63,114 bases of DNA from Bacteroidota bacterium (GTDB taxonomy: Bacteria; Bacteroidota; Bacteroidia; JABDFU01), in assembly GCA_016183775.1 (NCBI GenBank), contig JACPDY010000040.1, positions 1 to 63,114 on the forward strand, given 5' to 3'. The position numbers and the translations under genes are program-made. The notes beneath the pieces are model-generated. The model was not told where the DNA came from and ran no database searches. It saw only the letters and a program-made list of their open reading frames with translations. Positions 9,025 through 18,916 of the stretch are shown one piece after another. The stretch's first letter is position 1; each line of letters begins with the position of its first letter.

Positions 9025-10378
9025 ATGCCTCTCCCCTGCTCTCCCCAAAGGGGAGAGAGTTAAAAAACTGACATGGATCGAATATCCTTTGCTTCTTCTT
9101 TTCACATTTACTTCACTTCTCAATTGTTATGCACAGGAAAACCTTACATTGGACAATGCTATTGAGATTGCATTGAAAAATAATTATGCAATAGCTATCG
9201 CCAAAGCCACTACCAGCATTGCAGCAAATAATAACACGTATGGTAACGCCGGCTTTCTCCCGCAGGTATCACTTAATGCATCCGGCAGCTTAAGCTCGGT
9301 CAATACAAAACAGGAATACGCCAGCGGACTAAAAATCGACAGACAGGGGGTTTCATCCAACAATATAAATAGCGGGGTTAGTTTGAACTGGACGATCTTT
9401 GACGGATTTAGGATGTTCGCAACGAAAGAAAAGCTGAACGAATTACAGGCACAGGGCGAACTGAATTTAAAAATGGAGATTGAAAATAATCTTTCCGGAA
9501 TTATTATAGCCTATTACAACATTGTCCGCCAGCAGCAGCTTATCAAGGCCATGTATGAATCGGTTAAAGTTTCGGAAGAACGGATCAGGATCGCGCAAAA
9601 AAAAACAGAGATAGGTTCTGCGTCAAAATTAGATCTGCTGCAGGCAAAAGTCGACCTGAACACCCAGCGATCGGCCATATTGAAATTAAAAACAGACCTC
9701 AGCAATGCTAAAGCCTCTTTAAATCTATTGCTCGCTCGCAGCAATGAAGCCGACTTCATAGTTGCCGACAGCATACCACTAAACTTTAAAGTTTCATACA
9801 ACGATCTGAAAACAAGTGTACCCAAACTAAATGATTCATTATTATATGCACAAAAAAACATTCTGATATCACAGAAAGTATTGAAAGAAGTAAATGCGCT
9901 TCGCCTTCCTCAGATCGGCATTAATACAACTTACAACTTCAGCAAAACAAATAACCAGGTGGGCTTCGCGTTGATCAATCAAAATCTCGGATGGAACGGA
10001 GGGCTCTCCATTTACTGGAATTTATTCAATGCCTTTAAAACAAATATCCTTTACCGGAACGCGCAGCAACAAACAATGATCACAAAGTACCAATTTGATC
10101 AAACTCAAAAACAGGTTGAGACTTCTTTGCTGAAAGCCTGGAATAATTATCAAAACTCGCTTGAAGCGCTTCTGCTGGAAGAAGAGAACAGCGCGGTGGC
10201 TAAAGAAAATCTTGCGGTAGCGCTTGAACGATTTCGTATCGGCAATGCGACCAATGTAGATATGAACCTTGCCCAAAAAAGTTTTGAAGACGCGGCAAGC
10301 CGGAGATTAAGTGCGCGTTATGACGCGAAAGTTGCCGAAACTACGCTGATGAAACTCAACGGGGAGTTGGTTAAATAA
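9017..10378 (+). CDS. TolC family outer-membrane efflux channel
   Basis: A 453-aa protein with two outer-membrane efflux domains (about 45-235 and 260-450): long alpha-helical stretches and an internal repeat (TLDNAIEIALKNN; AKENLAVALERFRIGNATNVDM). The signal peptide hydrophobic core is LLLLFTFTSLLNCYAQ (about 24-40). The ATG overlaps the pump stop codon. Residues about 3-15 (KCLSPALPKGERV) are translated from a small palindromic repeat (9039-9057), so this N-terminal stretch is probably acquired. No other ATG or good start lies between it and the signal peptide. It completes the tripartite pump. Confidence 0.92.
   Translation: MLKCLSPALPKGERVKKLTWIEYPLLLLFTFTSLLNCYAQENLTLDNAIEIALKNNYAIAIAKATTSIAANNNTYGNAGFLPQVSLNASGSLSSVNTKQEYASGLKIDRQGVSSNNINSGVSLNWTIFDGFRMFATKEKLNELQAQGELNLKMEIENNLSGIIIAYYNIVRQQQLIKAMYESVKVSEERIRIAQKKTEIGSASKLDLLQAKVDLNTQRSAILKLKTDLSNAKASLNLLLARSNEADFIVADSIPLNFKVSYNDLKTSVPKLNDSLLYAQKNILISQKVLKEVNALRLPQIGINTTYNFSKTNNQVGFALINQNLGWNGGLSIYWNLFNAFKTNILYRNAQQQTMITKYQFDQTQKQVETSLLKAWNNYQNSLEALLLEEENSAVAKENLAVALERFRIGNATNVDMNLAQKSFEDAASRRLSARYDAKVAETTLMKLNGELVK
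9039..9057. repeat. CTCTCCCC/GGGGAGAG palindrome inside the TolC N-terminus
   Basis: Perfect 8-bp arms with an AAA loop, in frame within the first codons of the TolC gene. Similar small palindromes occur at 37324-37342 and 40785-40834, also at coding-region ends. Confidence 0.7.
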
Positions 10379-10449
10379 ATCTCAACCCTAAACAAAGGGA
10401 CGCATAAGATCATACATTCTTGTTAAAAACTATCGGGAAGAAATTTACC

Positions 10450-11052
10450 CTAAATATGCCCTGACTCAATTGCACGAACAATATGTTCTATCGTTTTGTC
10501 AGCACCTTCGGGATCATAGCGGTCTTTAAGGTCAGTACCGACAACCAGCGCAACCGATTGCCACATAAACGCATTCCATGAACCTTTAAATTGCCTGATC
10601 AGATGATGTGAACTCGTCCCGGTTTCACGATCAATAAGTTTTATGAGTACCTGGGCCTGGTTAACTGTGTTGTTACGGATCACCTTTTCAAATTGCTCTT
10701 TCAACTCATGTTCCGCTTTTTTCATGAACTCCTTTTTCTCGTGTCTGCTCATATCCGCCATTTGATGATCATATTGTTTCACTTTTGCTCCTATTAATAT
10801 GGCATATGGATATACCCTGCGCACATCACGTACAAGTAAACGGTATTTTTTCGCATCCTCTTCACTCGCAAATATCATTTGCGCCACCACAACAGCCTCT
10901 TTCAGCATAATAAAAGGAACTGTATCGCCATTAACCACAGTCGCTCTTACCACGAAACCCTTCATGTGTGAATTATCATTATTACCCGATAACACCTGTG
11001 AATAGCACGCTGTGAAAATCAAACTAAATAATATGACAATTATATGTTTCAT
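10450..11052 (-). CDS. DUF4294 family protein
   Basis: A 200-aa protein conserved across Bacteroidota and of unknown function. It has an N-terminal signal peptide (to about residue 19). The conserved body has KYRLLVRDVRRVYPYAI (about 75-91) and a charged helical stretch (about 95-130). Then come LIKLIDRETGTSSHHLIRQF (about 138-157) and a W-containing segment ending in KDRYDPEGADKTIE. The signal peptide places it in the periplasm or outer envelope. It stands alone between the convergent efflux operon and accC. Confidence 0.85.
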   Translation of the reverse strand: MKHIIVILFSLIFTACYSQVLSGNNDNSHMKGFVVRATVVNGDTVPFIMLKEAVVVAQMIFASEEDAKKYRLLVRDVRRVYPYAILIGAKVKQYDHQMADMSRHEKKEFMKKAEHELKEQFEKVIRNNTVNQAQVLIKLIDRETGTSSHHLIRQFKGSWNAFMWQSVALVVGTDLKDRYDPEGADKTIEHIVRAIESGHI

Positions 11053-11166
11053 TACTGTTCAATTAATCAACAATTATGCCTCTTTAGGCTAATAAGTTAA
11101 ACGAAAACAGGACTGGTGATGTTACATAAAGTAACTAACAAACCACGGTGAATTAAAAATTGCAAT

Positions 11167-12663
11167 TTATAAATACCTGACAGTCAATATATAATGAGTG
11201 CATATAGATATAATAGCAGTACCCGAATTTCCATTTAGTTTTACAGCTTTTTCAGACCCCATGATACGGGCGGCAATAATGGCAGCTACTTCAGCCTCTT
11301 CTTCATTTTCATACTTCAGCATTTCGGGGGTAAAATGGTGATTTATAAAATGTGTATCAAAATCACCTGAAACAAAGGCGCTATGCTTTAACACAAATTT
11401 GCAAAAACCGAGGGTAGTTTCTACTCCGATAATTTTATAGTCATCAATAGCCCGTACCATACGATCGATGGCTTCTTCTCTATCCTTACCATGTGTAATA
11501 AGTTTAGCGATCATAGGGTCATAATAGATCGGTATATCCATACCTTCCTCAAAGCCATCGTCAACCCGCACACCCGGGCCTTTAGGAGCCTGGTAGGTAA
11601 GCAGCTTACCAATGTCAGGCAAAAAATTATTTGTGGGATCTTCAGCATAAACGCGTACTTCAACAGAATGCCCGTTTATTTTCAGGTCTTCCTGTTTAAA
11701 GCTCAGCTTCTCTCCTCTCGCCACTTTAATTTGCTCTTTCACCAGGTCAATACCCGTTATCATCTCCGTTACAGGGTGTTCCACCTGCAAACGCGTATTC
11801 ATTTCCAGAAAATAAAAATTTCTTTTTTCATCCACCAAAAATTCAACAGTTCCTGCACCTACGTAGTTACAAGCCTTTCCGACATTGACCGCGCATTCGC
11901 CCATACGTTTACGCAATTCCGGTGTAAGAACAGATGATGGGGCTTCCTCAATTACCTTCTGGTGTCTGCGCTGGATAGAACATTCGCGCTCGAACAAATA
12001 AACAATATTGCCATGTGTGTCACCCAATATCTGCACCTCAATATGGCGCGGACCCGAAACGTATTTTTCAATGAATACCGAGCCATCCCCAAAAGCCGAT
12101 CTGGCCTCGCTGATAGCGAGTTTCATCTGCTCCTCAAGTTCTTCGATCTTCTCAACAATACGCATCCCCTTTCCGCCCCCTCCTGCACTTGCTTTGATCA
12201 ACAGAGGGAAACCTGTTTCCTTTGCTATTCTTTTGCCTTCCGCCACATCGTCAATAGCGCCTGCCGAACCCGGAACCATTGGGATATTATATTTTTTAGC
12301 CGCCGCTTTTGCCGATAATTTATCACCCATCATGTCCATCGCCTCCGGCGAAGGTCCGATAAATATAATCCCTGCTTTTTTTACTTTTTGAGCAAATTGA
12401 GCATTTTCAGAGAGAAAACCATACCCCGGGTGAATACCATCAACCTTTAATTCCTTACCTGCTTTTATGATCTTATCCCCATCGAGATATGAGGCGGAAG
12501 AAGGTGGAGGTCCGATGCAAACCGCCTCATCGGCGTAACGCACAAAGGGCGCATTCCGATCGGCCTCAGAATATATAGCGACCGTTTTTATACCCATTTC
12601 ACGACAGGAACGCATAACACGCAATGCTATTTCACCACGATTAGCGACTAATATTTTGTCCAT
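11167..12663 (-). CDS. accC: Acetyl-CoA carboxylase, biotin carboxylase subunit
   Basis: A 498-aa ATP-grasp enzyme that carboxylates biotin on BCCP with bicarbonate and ATP, the first half-reaction of malonyl-CoA formation. The N-terminal PreATP fold begins ILVANRGEIALRVMRSCREM. The glycine-rich ATP loop is KASAGGGGKGMRIV (about 158-171). The catalytic and metal-binding region is EMNTRLQVEHPVTEM (about 288-302). The biotin carboxylase C-terminal domain follows (RVYAEDP...FLPDIGK). No biotin-carrier domain is attached, so it is the separate-subunit form. accB is not in the window. The last 20 or so residues (ISICTHYILTVRYL) look unconserved. Confidence 0.93.
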   Translation of the reverse strand: MDKILVANRGEIALRVMRSCREMGIKTVAIYSEADRNAPFVRYADEAVCIGPPPSSASYLDGDKIIKAGKELKVDGIHPGYGFLSENAQFAQKVKKAGIIFIGPSPEAMDMMGDKLSAKAAAKKYNIPMVPGSAGAIDDVAEGKRIAKETGFPLLIKASAGGGGKGMRIVEKIEELEEQMKLAISEARSAFGDGSVFIEKYVSGPRHIEVQILGDTHGNIVYLFERECSIQRRHQKVIEEAPSSVLTPELRKRMGECAVNVGKACNYVGAGTVEFLVDEKRNFYFLEMNTRLQVEHPVTEMITGIDLVKEQIKVARGEKLSFKQEDLKINGHSVEVRVYAEDPTNNFLPDIGKLLTYQAPKGPGVRVDDGFEEGMDIPIYYDPMIAKLITHGKDREEAIDRMVRAIDDYKIIGVETTLGFCKFVLKHSAFVSGDFDTHFINHHFTPEMLKYENEEEAEVAAIIAARIMGSEKAVKLNGNSGTAIISICTHYILTVRYL

Positions 12664-12849
12664 AAGCGATTATTCTTCTAATTTTAAGAATCTTTATTAC
12701 CATGCAAACTAATTTGGACGACAATTAACCCTTAAAACTATTTTAAAAGATTAGGTTTTACTTTATTAAGTGTCGCTTAAGCTTCGTAGTACTAAGTAAA
12801 TGTATTAATTATTAGCGGATTGGAATAATGGGTGTATGACAAATTCGCT

Positions 12850-12907
12850 AAGGTACCCTTCGACAGGCTCAGGGTACCTTAAGGTTCGTTGAGCTGTCAA
12901 AACGAAC
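12850..12907. repeat. Palindromic intergenic element (GGTACCCTTCGACAGG type)
   Basis: A perfect 10-bp stem AAGGTACCCT / AGGGTACCTT (12850-12859 and 12871-12880) is followed by a second stem GTTCGTT / AACGAAC (12884-12890 and 12901-12907). The CCTTCGACAGGCTCAGG core is a widespread dispersed repeat in this phylum. It sits in the 352-bp gap (12664-13015) between the divergent accC and CAP genes. Nothing else is recognised there. Confidence 0.7.
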
Positions 12908-13015
12908 GAGGAATAATTAAAGAAAAAGCATTCAGGGGTTTAGATTTTTAGGCCAATAACTCCGGATGAATAAACTTAAACAATCCCGGATCCTTAATAA
13001 AACTGTGATTTTTTT

Positions 13016-15418
13016 ATGATCAAAAAAATTACCCTTTTAATTATCGGTTTTATGCTTTGGCTCAATAGTTCCGCTCAATCCAATGCCTTTCCCTTCCCCC
13101 TCGATTCACTCGAACGCCTGCTTGTAAAAGGAATGAACAACATGCGCAGGGAACTCGGGTACGATACACTTGAAAGTAACGCCATTCTTAAATGCGCTAC
13201 AGAGTTGCAAGCCTACCACATGAGTAAAAGCGCAAAGGCTGAAACCTGGTGTGAAAAAAGCAAATACGAAAATACAGGTAAGCGTCTTGTGGCCTGTGGT
13301 GGAGCGCATAATGGGGAGGAAATTGTTTTTGGAGTATCCGTTACCAAAGGAAAAGATTACCTGTTTGCAAAAGAAGTTGCCGCAACTGTTATAAAAAAAT
13401 GGAAAGAATCGAAAAAAGAGAGACCGGTAATAACCAATGGGAATCACACACTTTATGCAATTACAGTGAAATTGGAGGAGAAAGGAAAAACCGCCTTTAT
13501 TTCCGTTGTTTTTTCGAATTATACTTTAATGAATGACGGCGTTAAGAAAAGGAAAGAACTGTCCGTTCCATTCACATCCAAAAACAAAAAGATAAAGCCC
13601 CCTACCCCTCAGGCATGCAAAAATTGTGATAAATTCAAAGATTACGACAGCCTTCGAGCAGGCTTATACATTAATGAAGAAGGATATATTTGCATAAAAT
13701 ATTATGACAAAAATGCCCTGAAAAAAATATTCAAACGGCCCACCGATGGCATTGCTGTTGATATTATCCAGCGCGCGCAATATGAAAAACCGGAGTATAA
13801 TATTTACAATAATAATTTATTGACCAAAGGAACACTGATAAAGCCAATCTCCGGAGAACGTCTTTTCAGAAACAACATTGCCCGATACAAAGTGGTTTCA
13901 AAAGGCAAGAAAGCAAAAACAGAAGAAACGTTTAATTCACGCATCGGCAAGTTCCCTAAAAAAATCAAAGGTGAATTTGAGATGAACCTTATTATTTTGC
14001 AGGACGGGCAAGTATGCAAAACCATTAAACCGAGGTATGTTGAAACAGGAAGTCAGAAAGGAGCTCCTTGTGAGATGCTGCTTATGCCCGACAGCTCGGC
14101 CTACCTCAAACCCATGTTTGAACCAAAATCGGAAAGCGGGTTACTTAATTTCAGAGTGCCGTTTGAAAAAAATAAATACGATTACAAAGAAGAAGATATC
14201 AAACCATTGCTTGATTCATTACAGGAACCCGATTTTACAATTGAAGGCATTTATGTAACCGCCTACTCATCCATTGAAGGCGATTCAGCTGCAAACGCGC
14301 AGCTTCAGAAAAATCGTGCAAATGGGATTATTGAAGCGCTGAATAAAACTCAAAAAGAAGGTGAGATACTTACGAATATTATTACCCGCGACTCGTGGCT
14401 GCTATTTACCATGGAAATGGAAGACGGAAAATATGACTATCTCACCAAAATGTCAAAACATAAAGCTATCCATGAAATAAATACGAAACCAGGTCTTGCT
14501 GAAGAACTTGAGCCATTCCTTGCGAAAGAACGCTTTGCCGAATTAATACTTGACGTAACGTATGATATTGCCGGCCCGAAAGAAGAGCGTTTTTGCATCT
14601 CCAAATTTAACAGCGCTGTAAAAAGGGGCGACATAAAGCAAGCCGCCAAGATCCAATACTATATTGAAAAGAATATTGACAACAACCGCTTTTCGTCCGA
14701 AACTCTCGACAAACTTATTGTTCCGGAAGAACCATCATTCGCGGGATTATATATGAATGCCTTGGTTTACGATTATTTCAGGAACAAACACAAAGTGACG
14801 GAAGATCATTTGACCCGGTTAAAAGAATTAGCGAGCATTGACCCGAACAACAGTTACATCAGGTACAACTATTTGTTCTGTAAAATGCAACTGGAACCGC
14901 TTGACGATAATACAAAGGTATCCAAACTGCAGGCCGAGATCGATATGCTGTACCAGGAAAAAGACTTCCCAAAACGATATACAGATGCACTGAACACTGA
15001 ATTCCAGTTTGAAATTATGGCCGCGATGGATACCATTGAAGGTTCTGAAACAACTGTTCAAAATTGTATAAATAAAATAAAATCATTTTACAGTTTCAAA
15101 AAAGCGACCTGGCAGAATTCCCTTAAACTTGCATATACATTTATGAAACATAAAGAGTTCAACTATTCTGCCGACTTACTTGAGCCATTTATTCATCAGC
15201 CGGATGTAAACGAGGAAGTTTTATTTACATTTATATCTGCCTGCTCAAATGTACAGGAGCGGCTTGTATCAAGATTATTTGTTGATGCATTGCGTAAAGC
15301 CCATGAAATTAATTCTACCCGGTATTGTAACTTATTCGGAGAACCAAATATGAGTTTCCAGGTACTGGATGTTCCACAAGTGAAGGAGGATTATATGAAT
15401 TATAAATGTAAAGAATAG
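13016..15418 (+). CDS. Exported CAP (SCP-like) domain protein with OmpA-like stretch (800 aa)
   Basis: Signal peptide about 1-20. Residues about 30-175 match the CAP/SCP fold: a helix with LLVKGMNNMRRELGYDTLES, then VIKKWKESKKERPVITNGNH, which aligns with the usual W-x-x-S-x-x-H block. The middle is an unrecognised basic region. Residues about 415-450 (GIYVTAYSSIEGDSAANAQL then RANGIIEAL) resemble an OmpA C-terminal peptidoglycan-binding motif, although the usual TD pair is replaced. The last 300 residues are helical and may be TPR-like. The combination suggests an envelope protein. Its stop codon TAG is the first three bases of a MITE-like element. Confidence 0.7.
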   Translation: MIKKITLLIIGFMLWLNSSAQSNAFPFPLDSLERLLVKGMNNMRRELGYDTLESNAILKCATELQAYHMSKSAKAETWCEKSKYENTGKRLVACGGAHNGEEIVFGVSVTKGKDYLFAKEVAATVIKKWKESKKERPVITNGNHTLYAITVKLEEKGKTAFISVVFSNYTLMNDGVKKRKELSVPFTSKNKKIKPPTPQACKNCDKFKDYDSLRAGLYINEEGYICIKYYDKNALKKIFKRPTDGIAVDIIQRAQYEKPEYNIYNNNLLTKGTLIKPISGERLFRNNIARYKVVSKGKKAKTEETFNSRIGKFPKKIKGEFEMNLIILQDGQVCKTIKPRYVETGSQKGAPCEMLLMPDSSAYLKPMFEPKSESGLLNFRVPFEKNKYDYKEEDIKPLLDSLQEPDFTIEGIYVTAYSSIEGDSAANAQLQKNRANGIIEALNKTQKEGEILTNIITRDSWLLFTMEMEDGKYDYLTKMSKHKAIHEINTKPGLAEELEPFLAKERFAELILDVTYDIAGPKEERFCISKFNSAVKRGDIKQAAKIQYYIEKNIDNNRFSSETLDKLIVPEEPSFAGLYMNALVYDYFRNKHKVTEDHLTRLKELASIDPNNSYIRYNYLFCKMQLEPLDDNTKVSKLQAEIDMLYQEKDFPKRYTDALNTEFQFEIMAAMDTIEGSETTVQNCINKIKSFYSFKKATWQNSLKLAYTFMKHKEFNYSADLLEPFIHQPDVNEEVLFTFISACSNVQERLVSRLFVDALRKAHEINSTRYCNLFGEPNMSFQVLDVPQVKEDYMNYKCKE

Positions 15419-15569
15419 AGTTTATATCGATTAAAGTTTTTTGGTGGGCTTTCGTGTTTTGGTGCTTTCGTGGCAATTGGAATTTAGCCACCAAAGCACA
15501 AAAGCTCCAAATTTTTACGAAATATTTTTTGAAAATTGCATGTAATAATCTTATTCGATATAATCTCTA
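15416..15569 (-). repeat. MITE-like palindromic element, copy 1
   Basis: 154 bp bounded by TAGAG...CTCTA. Compared with the copies at 17140 and 32528 it lies in reverse orientation: the reverse complement of its right end (TAGAGATTATATCGAATAAG) matches their left ends, and its left end (TAGAGTTTATATCGATTAA) matches their right ends reversed. The inner palindrome around GCTTTCGTG / TTTGGTGGC is shared. The element supplies the stop codon of the preceding gene. Confidence 0.8.
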
Positions 15570-15584
15570 ATGAAAGGAATATCA

Positions 15585-15653
15585 GTTGTTGGTTGTTCGT
15601 TGCCAGTTGAGGCCACAAACCAACAATTAATAACTAACAACAAACAACCAACA
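15585..15653. repeat. GTTGTT-type palindromic repeat, copy 2
   Basis: GTTGTTGGTTGTTCGTTG is answered by AACAACAAACAACCAAC. Same type as 5891-5953. It ends 4 bp before the TTG start of the cca gene. Confidence 0.7.
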
Positions 15654-15657
15654 AATC

Positions 15658-17076
15658 TTGCAACAACACCTTACCCACCCCATATTTAAAATTGTTTCAG
15701 AGAGTGCCGCGGAACTGAATATCCCAGCCTATGTGATTGGCGGCTGGGTGCGCGATATTATTTTAAACCGTCCGTGTAAAGATATAGATATCGTTGCCAT
15801 AGGCAGCGGTATTGAATTAGCTGAACATGTGGTAAAAAAACTGGGAAACAAACACCAGGTTCACGTTTTCAAAAATTTTGGCACTGCACAGATCAAATAT
15901 GAAGACTATGACATAGAATTTGTTGGAGCACGAAAAGAAAGTTACAATAGTGAATCACGCAAACCGGCTGTGGAGAACGGTACACTTGAAGATGATCAGA
16001 ACCGGAGGGACTTTACCATTAATGCACTGGCACTTTCTTTAAGCAAAAGCAATTATGGTGAATTGCTTGATCCATTTGACGGCACCGGCGATATTAAAAA
16101 GAAGATCATCCGCACCCCTCTTGATCCGGATATTACTTATTCCGACGACCCGCTGCGTATGATGCGCGCCATACGATTTTCGACACAGCTTGACTTTCAA
16201 ATTGAAGCCGGATCGCTGGAAGCCATTTCACGCAATAAGGAAAGAATAAAAATAGTTTCGAAAGAACGGATCAGTGACGAACTCAATAAGATCATTCTCG
16301 CCCCAAAACCGTCTGCCGGATTTAAATTACTCTTCAATACAGGTCTGCTGCATATCATTTTCCCGAAATTTGTCCTGCTGCAGGGTGTTGAAACAATAAA
16401 CGGGAAATCTCACAAGGATAATTTTTACCATACCCTTGAAGTGCTTGACAACATCTGCAAAAAAACAGATGACCTTTGGCTGCGCTGGGCCGCAATATTA
16501 CATGATATTGCCAAACCTCAAACCAAACGGTTTGAACCCGAACACGGATGGACGTTCCACGGACATGAAGACAAAGGCTCACGCATGGTTCCCAAAATTT
16601 TTACCGAACTGAAGCTCCCGCTCAACGAAAAAATGAAATACGTACAAAAGCTTGTACAACTTCACCTCCGGCCAATAGTTCTGTCCAGGAATGAAATAAC
16701 CGACTCCGCGGTACGAAGACTTCTGTTTGAAGCGGGAGATGATATTGACGACCTGATGATACTTTGCGAAGCGGATATTACGTCTAAAAATCCGATGAAA
16801 GTTCAACGCTATCTGAAGAATTTTGAACTGGTAAGGGAAAAGCTGAAAGATATTGAGGAAAAAGACCGTGTCCGTAACTGGCAGCCGCCTATAAGCGGCG
16901 AAGATATTATGAAAACATTTAACATACCTGCCAGCCGTGAAGTAGGAGTTATTAAATTAGCCATTCGTGAAGCTATACTTGATGGACACATTAAAAATGA
17001 ATATGAACAAGCTTACGAGTTTATGATAAAAAAGGGGAAAGAAATGGGACTTAAAGTATCAACGAATAGCAAATAA
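15658..17076 (+). CDS. cca: CCA tRNA nucleotidyltransferase with HD domain
   Basis: A 472-aa class II nucleotidyltransferase that adds or repairs the 3' CCA of tRNA. Signatures: [19 protein letters not shown] (about 27-45, with the metal-binding DxD), [11 protein letters not shown] (about 119-129) and RMMRAIRF (about 165). An HD phosphohydrolase domain follows (about 255-360, [11 protein letters not shown] and [10 protein letters not shown]), as in many bacterial enzymes of this length. The start must be TTG at 15658: an in-frame stop lies at 15631 and no ATG precedes the conserved GG motif. A palindromic repeat abuts the start, which may explain the unusual initiation. Confidence 0.92.
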   Translation: MQQHLTHPIFKIVSESAAELNIPAYVIGGWVRDIILNRPCKDIDIVAIGSGIELAEHVVKKLGNKHQVHVFKNFGTAQIKYEDYDIEFVGARKESYNSESRKPAVENGTLEDDQNRRDFTINALALSLSKSNYGELLDPFDGTGDIKKKIIRTPLDPDITYSDDPLRMMRAIRFSTQLDFQIEAGSLEAISRNKERIKIVSKERISDELNKIILAPKPSAGFKLLFNTGLLHIIFPKFVLLQGVETINGKSHKDNFYHTLEVLDNICKKTDDLWLRWAAILHDIAKPQTKRFEPEHGWTFHGHEDKGSRMVPKIFTELKLPLNEKMKYVQKLVQLHLRPIVLSRNEITDSAVRRLLFEAGDDIDDLMILCEADITSKNPMKVQRYLKNFELVREKLKDIEEKDRVRNWQPPISGEDIMKTFNIPASREVGVIKLAIREAILDGHIKNEYEQAYEFMIKKGKEMGLKVSTNSK

Positions 17077-17139
17077 AGAATGAATAAACAAATATTTAAC
17101 CTTAGGGGAACTGTTTAGAATTCATTCTTTATTCGTCAA

Positions 17140-17292
17140 TAGAGACTAACCGAATAAGAATATTATATGAAATTTTCAGAAAAATATTTGGTGGATATTT
17201 TGAGCTTTCGTGCTTTGGTGGCGAAAACCCATTTGCCACTAAAGCACCAAAACACAAAAGCTCACCAAAATCCTTATTCGATATAAACTCTA
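17140..17292 (+). repeat. MITE-like palindromic element, copy 2
   Basis: 153 bp with TAGAGACTAACCGAATAAG at the left and TTATTCGATATAAACTCTA at the right, flanking an inner palindrome (GCTTTCGTGCTTTGGTGGC / GCCACTAAAGCACCAAAAC). TA at both borders would fit a TA target duplication. It occupies most of the 270-bp gap 17077-17346; nothing else is seen there. Confidence 0.85.
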
Positions 17293-17346
17293 ATGTATCT
17301 TTTTATTTTATCAAAATATTTTTAATTTTAATGCAAACCTTTAATT

Positions 17347-17961
17347 ATGGCTATTTATCGTTTCAAAGTAAAATTTGAAGATCACGAAGAAGTATTTCGT
17401 GTTATTGAGATACGTACAACACAAACCTTTAAAGATTTTCACAACGCAATACAACAGGCCATTGGTTTCGACAATTCCAAGAATGCCTCCTTTTACATGA
17501 GTGATGATTTTTGGAGAAAAGGAACGGAGATCACACTTAAAGATGAGACGGAGGAGGATGTCGATTTGAAACGCAAACCCAAGCGCCTGATGCATAAATC
17601 GAAGATGGCCGAATTTATTGAGGATCCCCATCAAAAAATCCTTTACCTTTTTGATTTCGATGCCCAGTGGAGTTTTACAATAGAGCTCATAAAGATCATT
17701 GTTGACGAAGATGTTATAGCCAGCTATCCCCGCTGTATAAACAGTGCAGGTATTGCACCCAGGCAATATAAACCTACTACCCTTCCTCCCGTGGCTGAGG
17801 ATGACGATGATGAACCGGGCGATCTTGTTGAGAAAATTTTTCATCATGAAGAAGGACTTGATGATGAGGATGAGGACGAAGAAGGCAAACTACCGGACGG
17901 TGACGAAGAGGAAACAGAAGAAGATGGGGCCGGGCACGAAGAAGCCGAAGAAGAACTTTAA
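17347..17961 (+). CDS. pRiA4b ORF-3-like / TnpR-passenger family protein
   Basis: A 204-aa protein. Residues about 1-150 match the plasmid pRiA4b ORF-3 family: IYRFKVKFEDHEEVFRVIEI, then TFKDFHNAIQQAIGFDNS and a YLFDFDAQWSFTIEL segment. The family is often named IS1096 passenger TnpR-like, but its function is unknown. The last 50 residues are an acidic tail of D/E runs. It overlaps miaA by one base (TAATG) and is likely co-translated with it. Confidence 0.8.
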   Translation: MAIYRFKVKFEDHEEVFRVIEIRTTQTFKDFHNAIQQAIGFDNSKNASFYMSDDFWRKGTEITLKDETEEDVDLKRKPKRLMHKSKMAEFIEDPHQKILYLFDFDAQWSFTIELIKIIVDEDVIASYPRCINSAGIAPRQYKPTTLPPVAEDDDDEPGDLVEKIFHHEEGLDDEDEDEEGKLPDGDEEETEEDGAGHEEAEEEL

Positions 17962-18890
17962 TGCATCAGAAAAAATTCCTGCTTGTTATTGCCGGGCCAA
18001 CAGCCATTGGTAAAACGTCTCTGGCTATCCGACTTGCAAAATTATTCCAAACCGAAATAATTTCCGCCGACTCACGGCAGTTCTTCAGGGAGATGAATAT
18101 CGGAACAGCAAAACCATCTGACAAAGAACTGGCTGAAATAAAACATCATTTCATCAATACTATTTCTGTTACCGATGATTACGATGCCGGTCAATATGAA
18201 CATCAAGCCTCTGAACTGATCAATGAATTGTTTAAAAAGCATGCTCTTGTTATTCTGGCCGGTGGATCAGGCATGTATATCAACGCGGTTTGCAATGGTT
18301 TTGATGACATTCCGGAAGTGAACGAAAATATACGGGAACCGCTTAATACGACCTATAAAAAAGAAGGAATCATTCCCCTGCAAGAGCAATTAAGCAAACT
18401 TGACCCCGGATATTATAACACAATTGACCTGAACAACCCGCAACGCCTCATCCGTGCACTTGAGATCTGCTTATCGACCGGCCTGCCCTACTCTTCATTT
18501 CGCAAAGGAAAAGGGAAGCCAAGAGATTACAGCATTATCAAAATCGGGTTGAACACCGACCGTGAACAATTATATAAACGGATCAATCAACGTGTTGACG
18601 AAATGATCGAAGCGGGATTGATCGATGAGGTAAAAAATCTGACAAAATACAAACACCTCAATGCTTTACAAACCGTTGGATACAAAGAACTGTTCAATCA
18701 TCTGGATGGTGAACAAAGTTTGGAAAAAGCGATAGAGCAAATCAAACAAAACACCCGGAATTTTGCAAAGCGGCAATTAACCTGGTTCAGAAAAGATGGA
18801 TCGATCAAATGGTTTGAACCTGCCGACACAAATGCGATCATTGATTATGTGGCCTATCAAATTTCTGAAACAAAAGCTGGTACCTGTTAA
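17961..18890 (+). CDS. miaA: tRNA dimethylallyltransferase
   Basis: A 309-aa enzyme that transfers a dimethylallyl group to N6 of A37 in tRNAs reading UNN codons. The P-loop is AGPTAIGKTSLAIRLAKLF (about 9-27). The family motif SADSRQFFREMNIGTAKPS (about 35-53) contains the catalytic aspartate and threonine region. LAGGSGMYINAV (about 95-106) and the QTVGYKELFNHLDG region (about 235) also fit. The length is normal. The ATG overlaps the upstream stop. A MFS gene follows after 26 bp. Confidence 0.95.
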   Translation: MHQKKFLLVIAGPTAIGKTSLAIRLAKLFQTEIISADSRQFFREMNIGTAKPSDKELAEIKHHFINTISVTDDYDAGQYEHQASELINELFKKHALVILAGGSGMYINAVCNGFDDIPEVNENIREPLNTTYKKEGIIPLQEQLSKLDPGYYNTIDLNNPQRLIRALEICLSTGLPYSSFRKGKGKPRDYSIIKIGLNTDREQLYKRINQRVDEMIEAGLIDEVKNLTKYKHLNALQTVGYKELFNHLDGEQSLEKAIEQIKQNTRNFAKRQLTWFRKDGSIKWFEPADTNAIIDYVAYQISETKAGTC

Positions 18891-18916
18891 AAGATCGGTC
18901 TTACCTTTGCATACAT

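Noticed and set aside
17105-17125. GAACTGTTTAGAATTCATTC resembling the insertion-sequence end near 62976
   Set aside because: Similarity is short and AT-rich, with no transposase or second end nearby; probably chance or an old remnant.
17744-18013. 89-aa plus-strand ORF across the pRiA4b-like and miaA genes
   Set aside because: Alternative frame of the acidic tail; both overlapping genes have clear homology.
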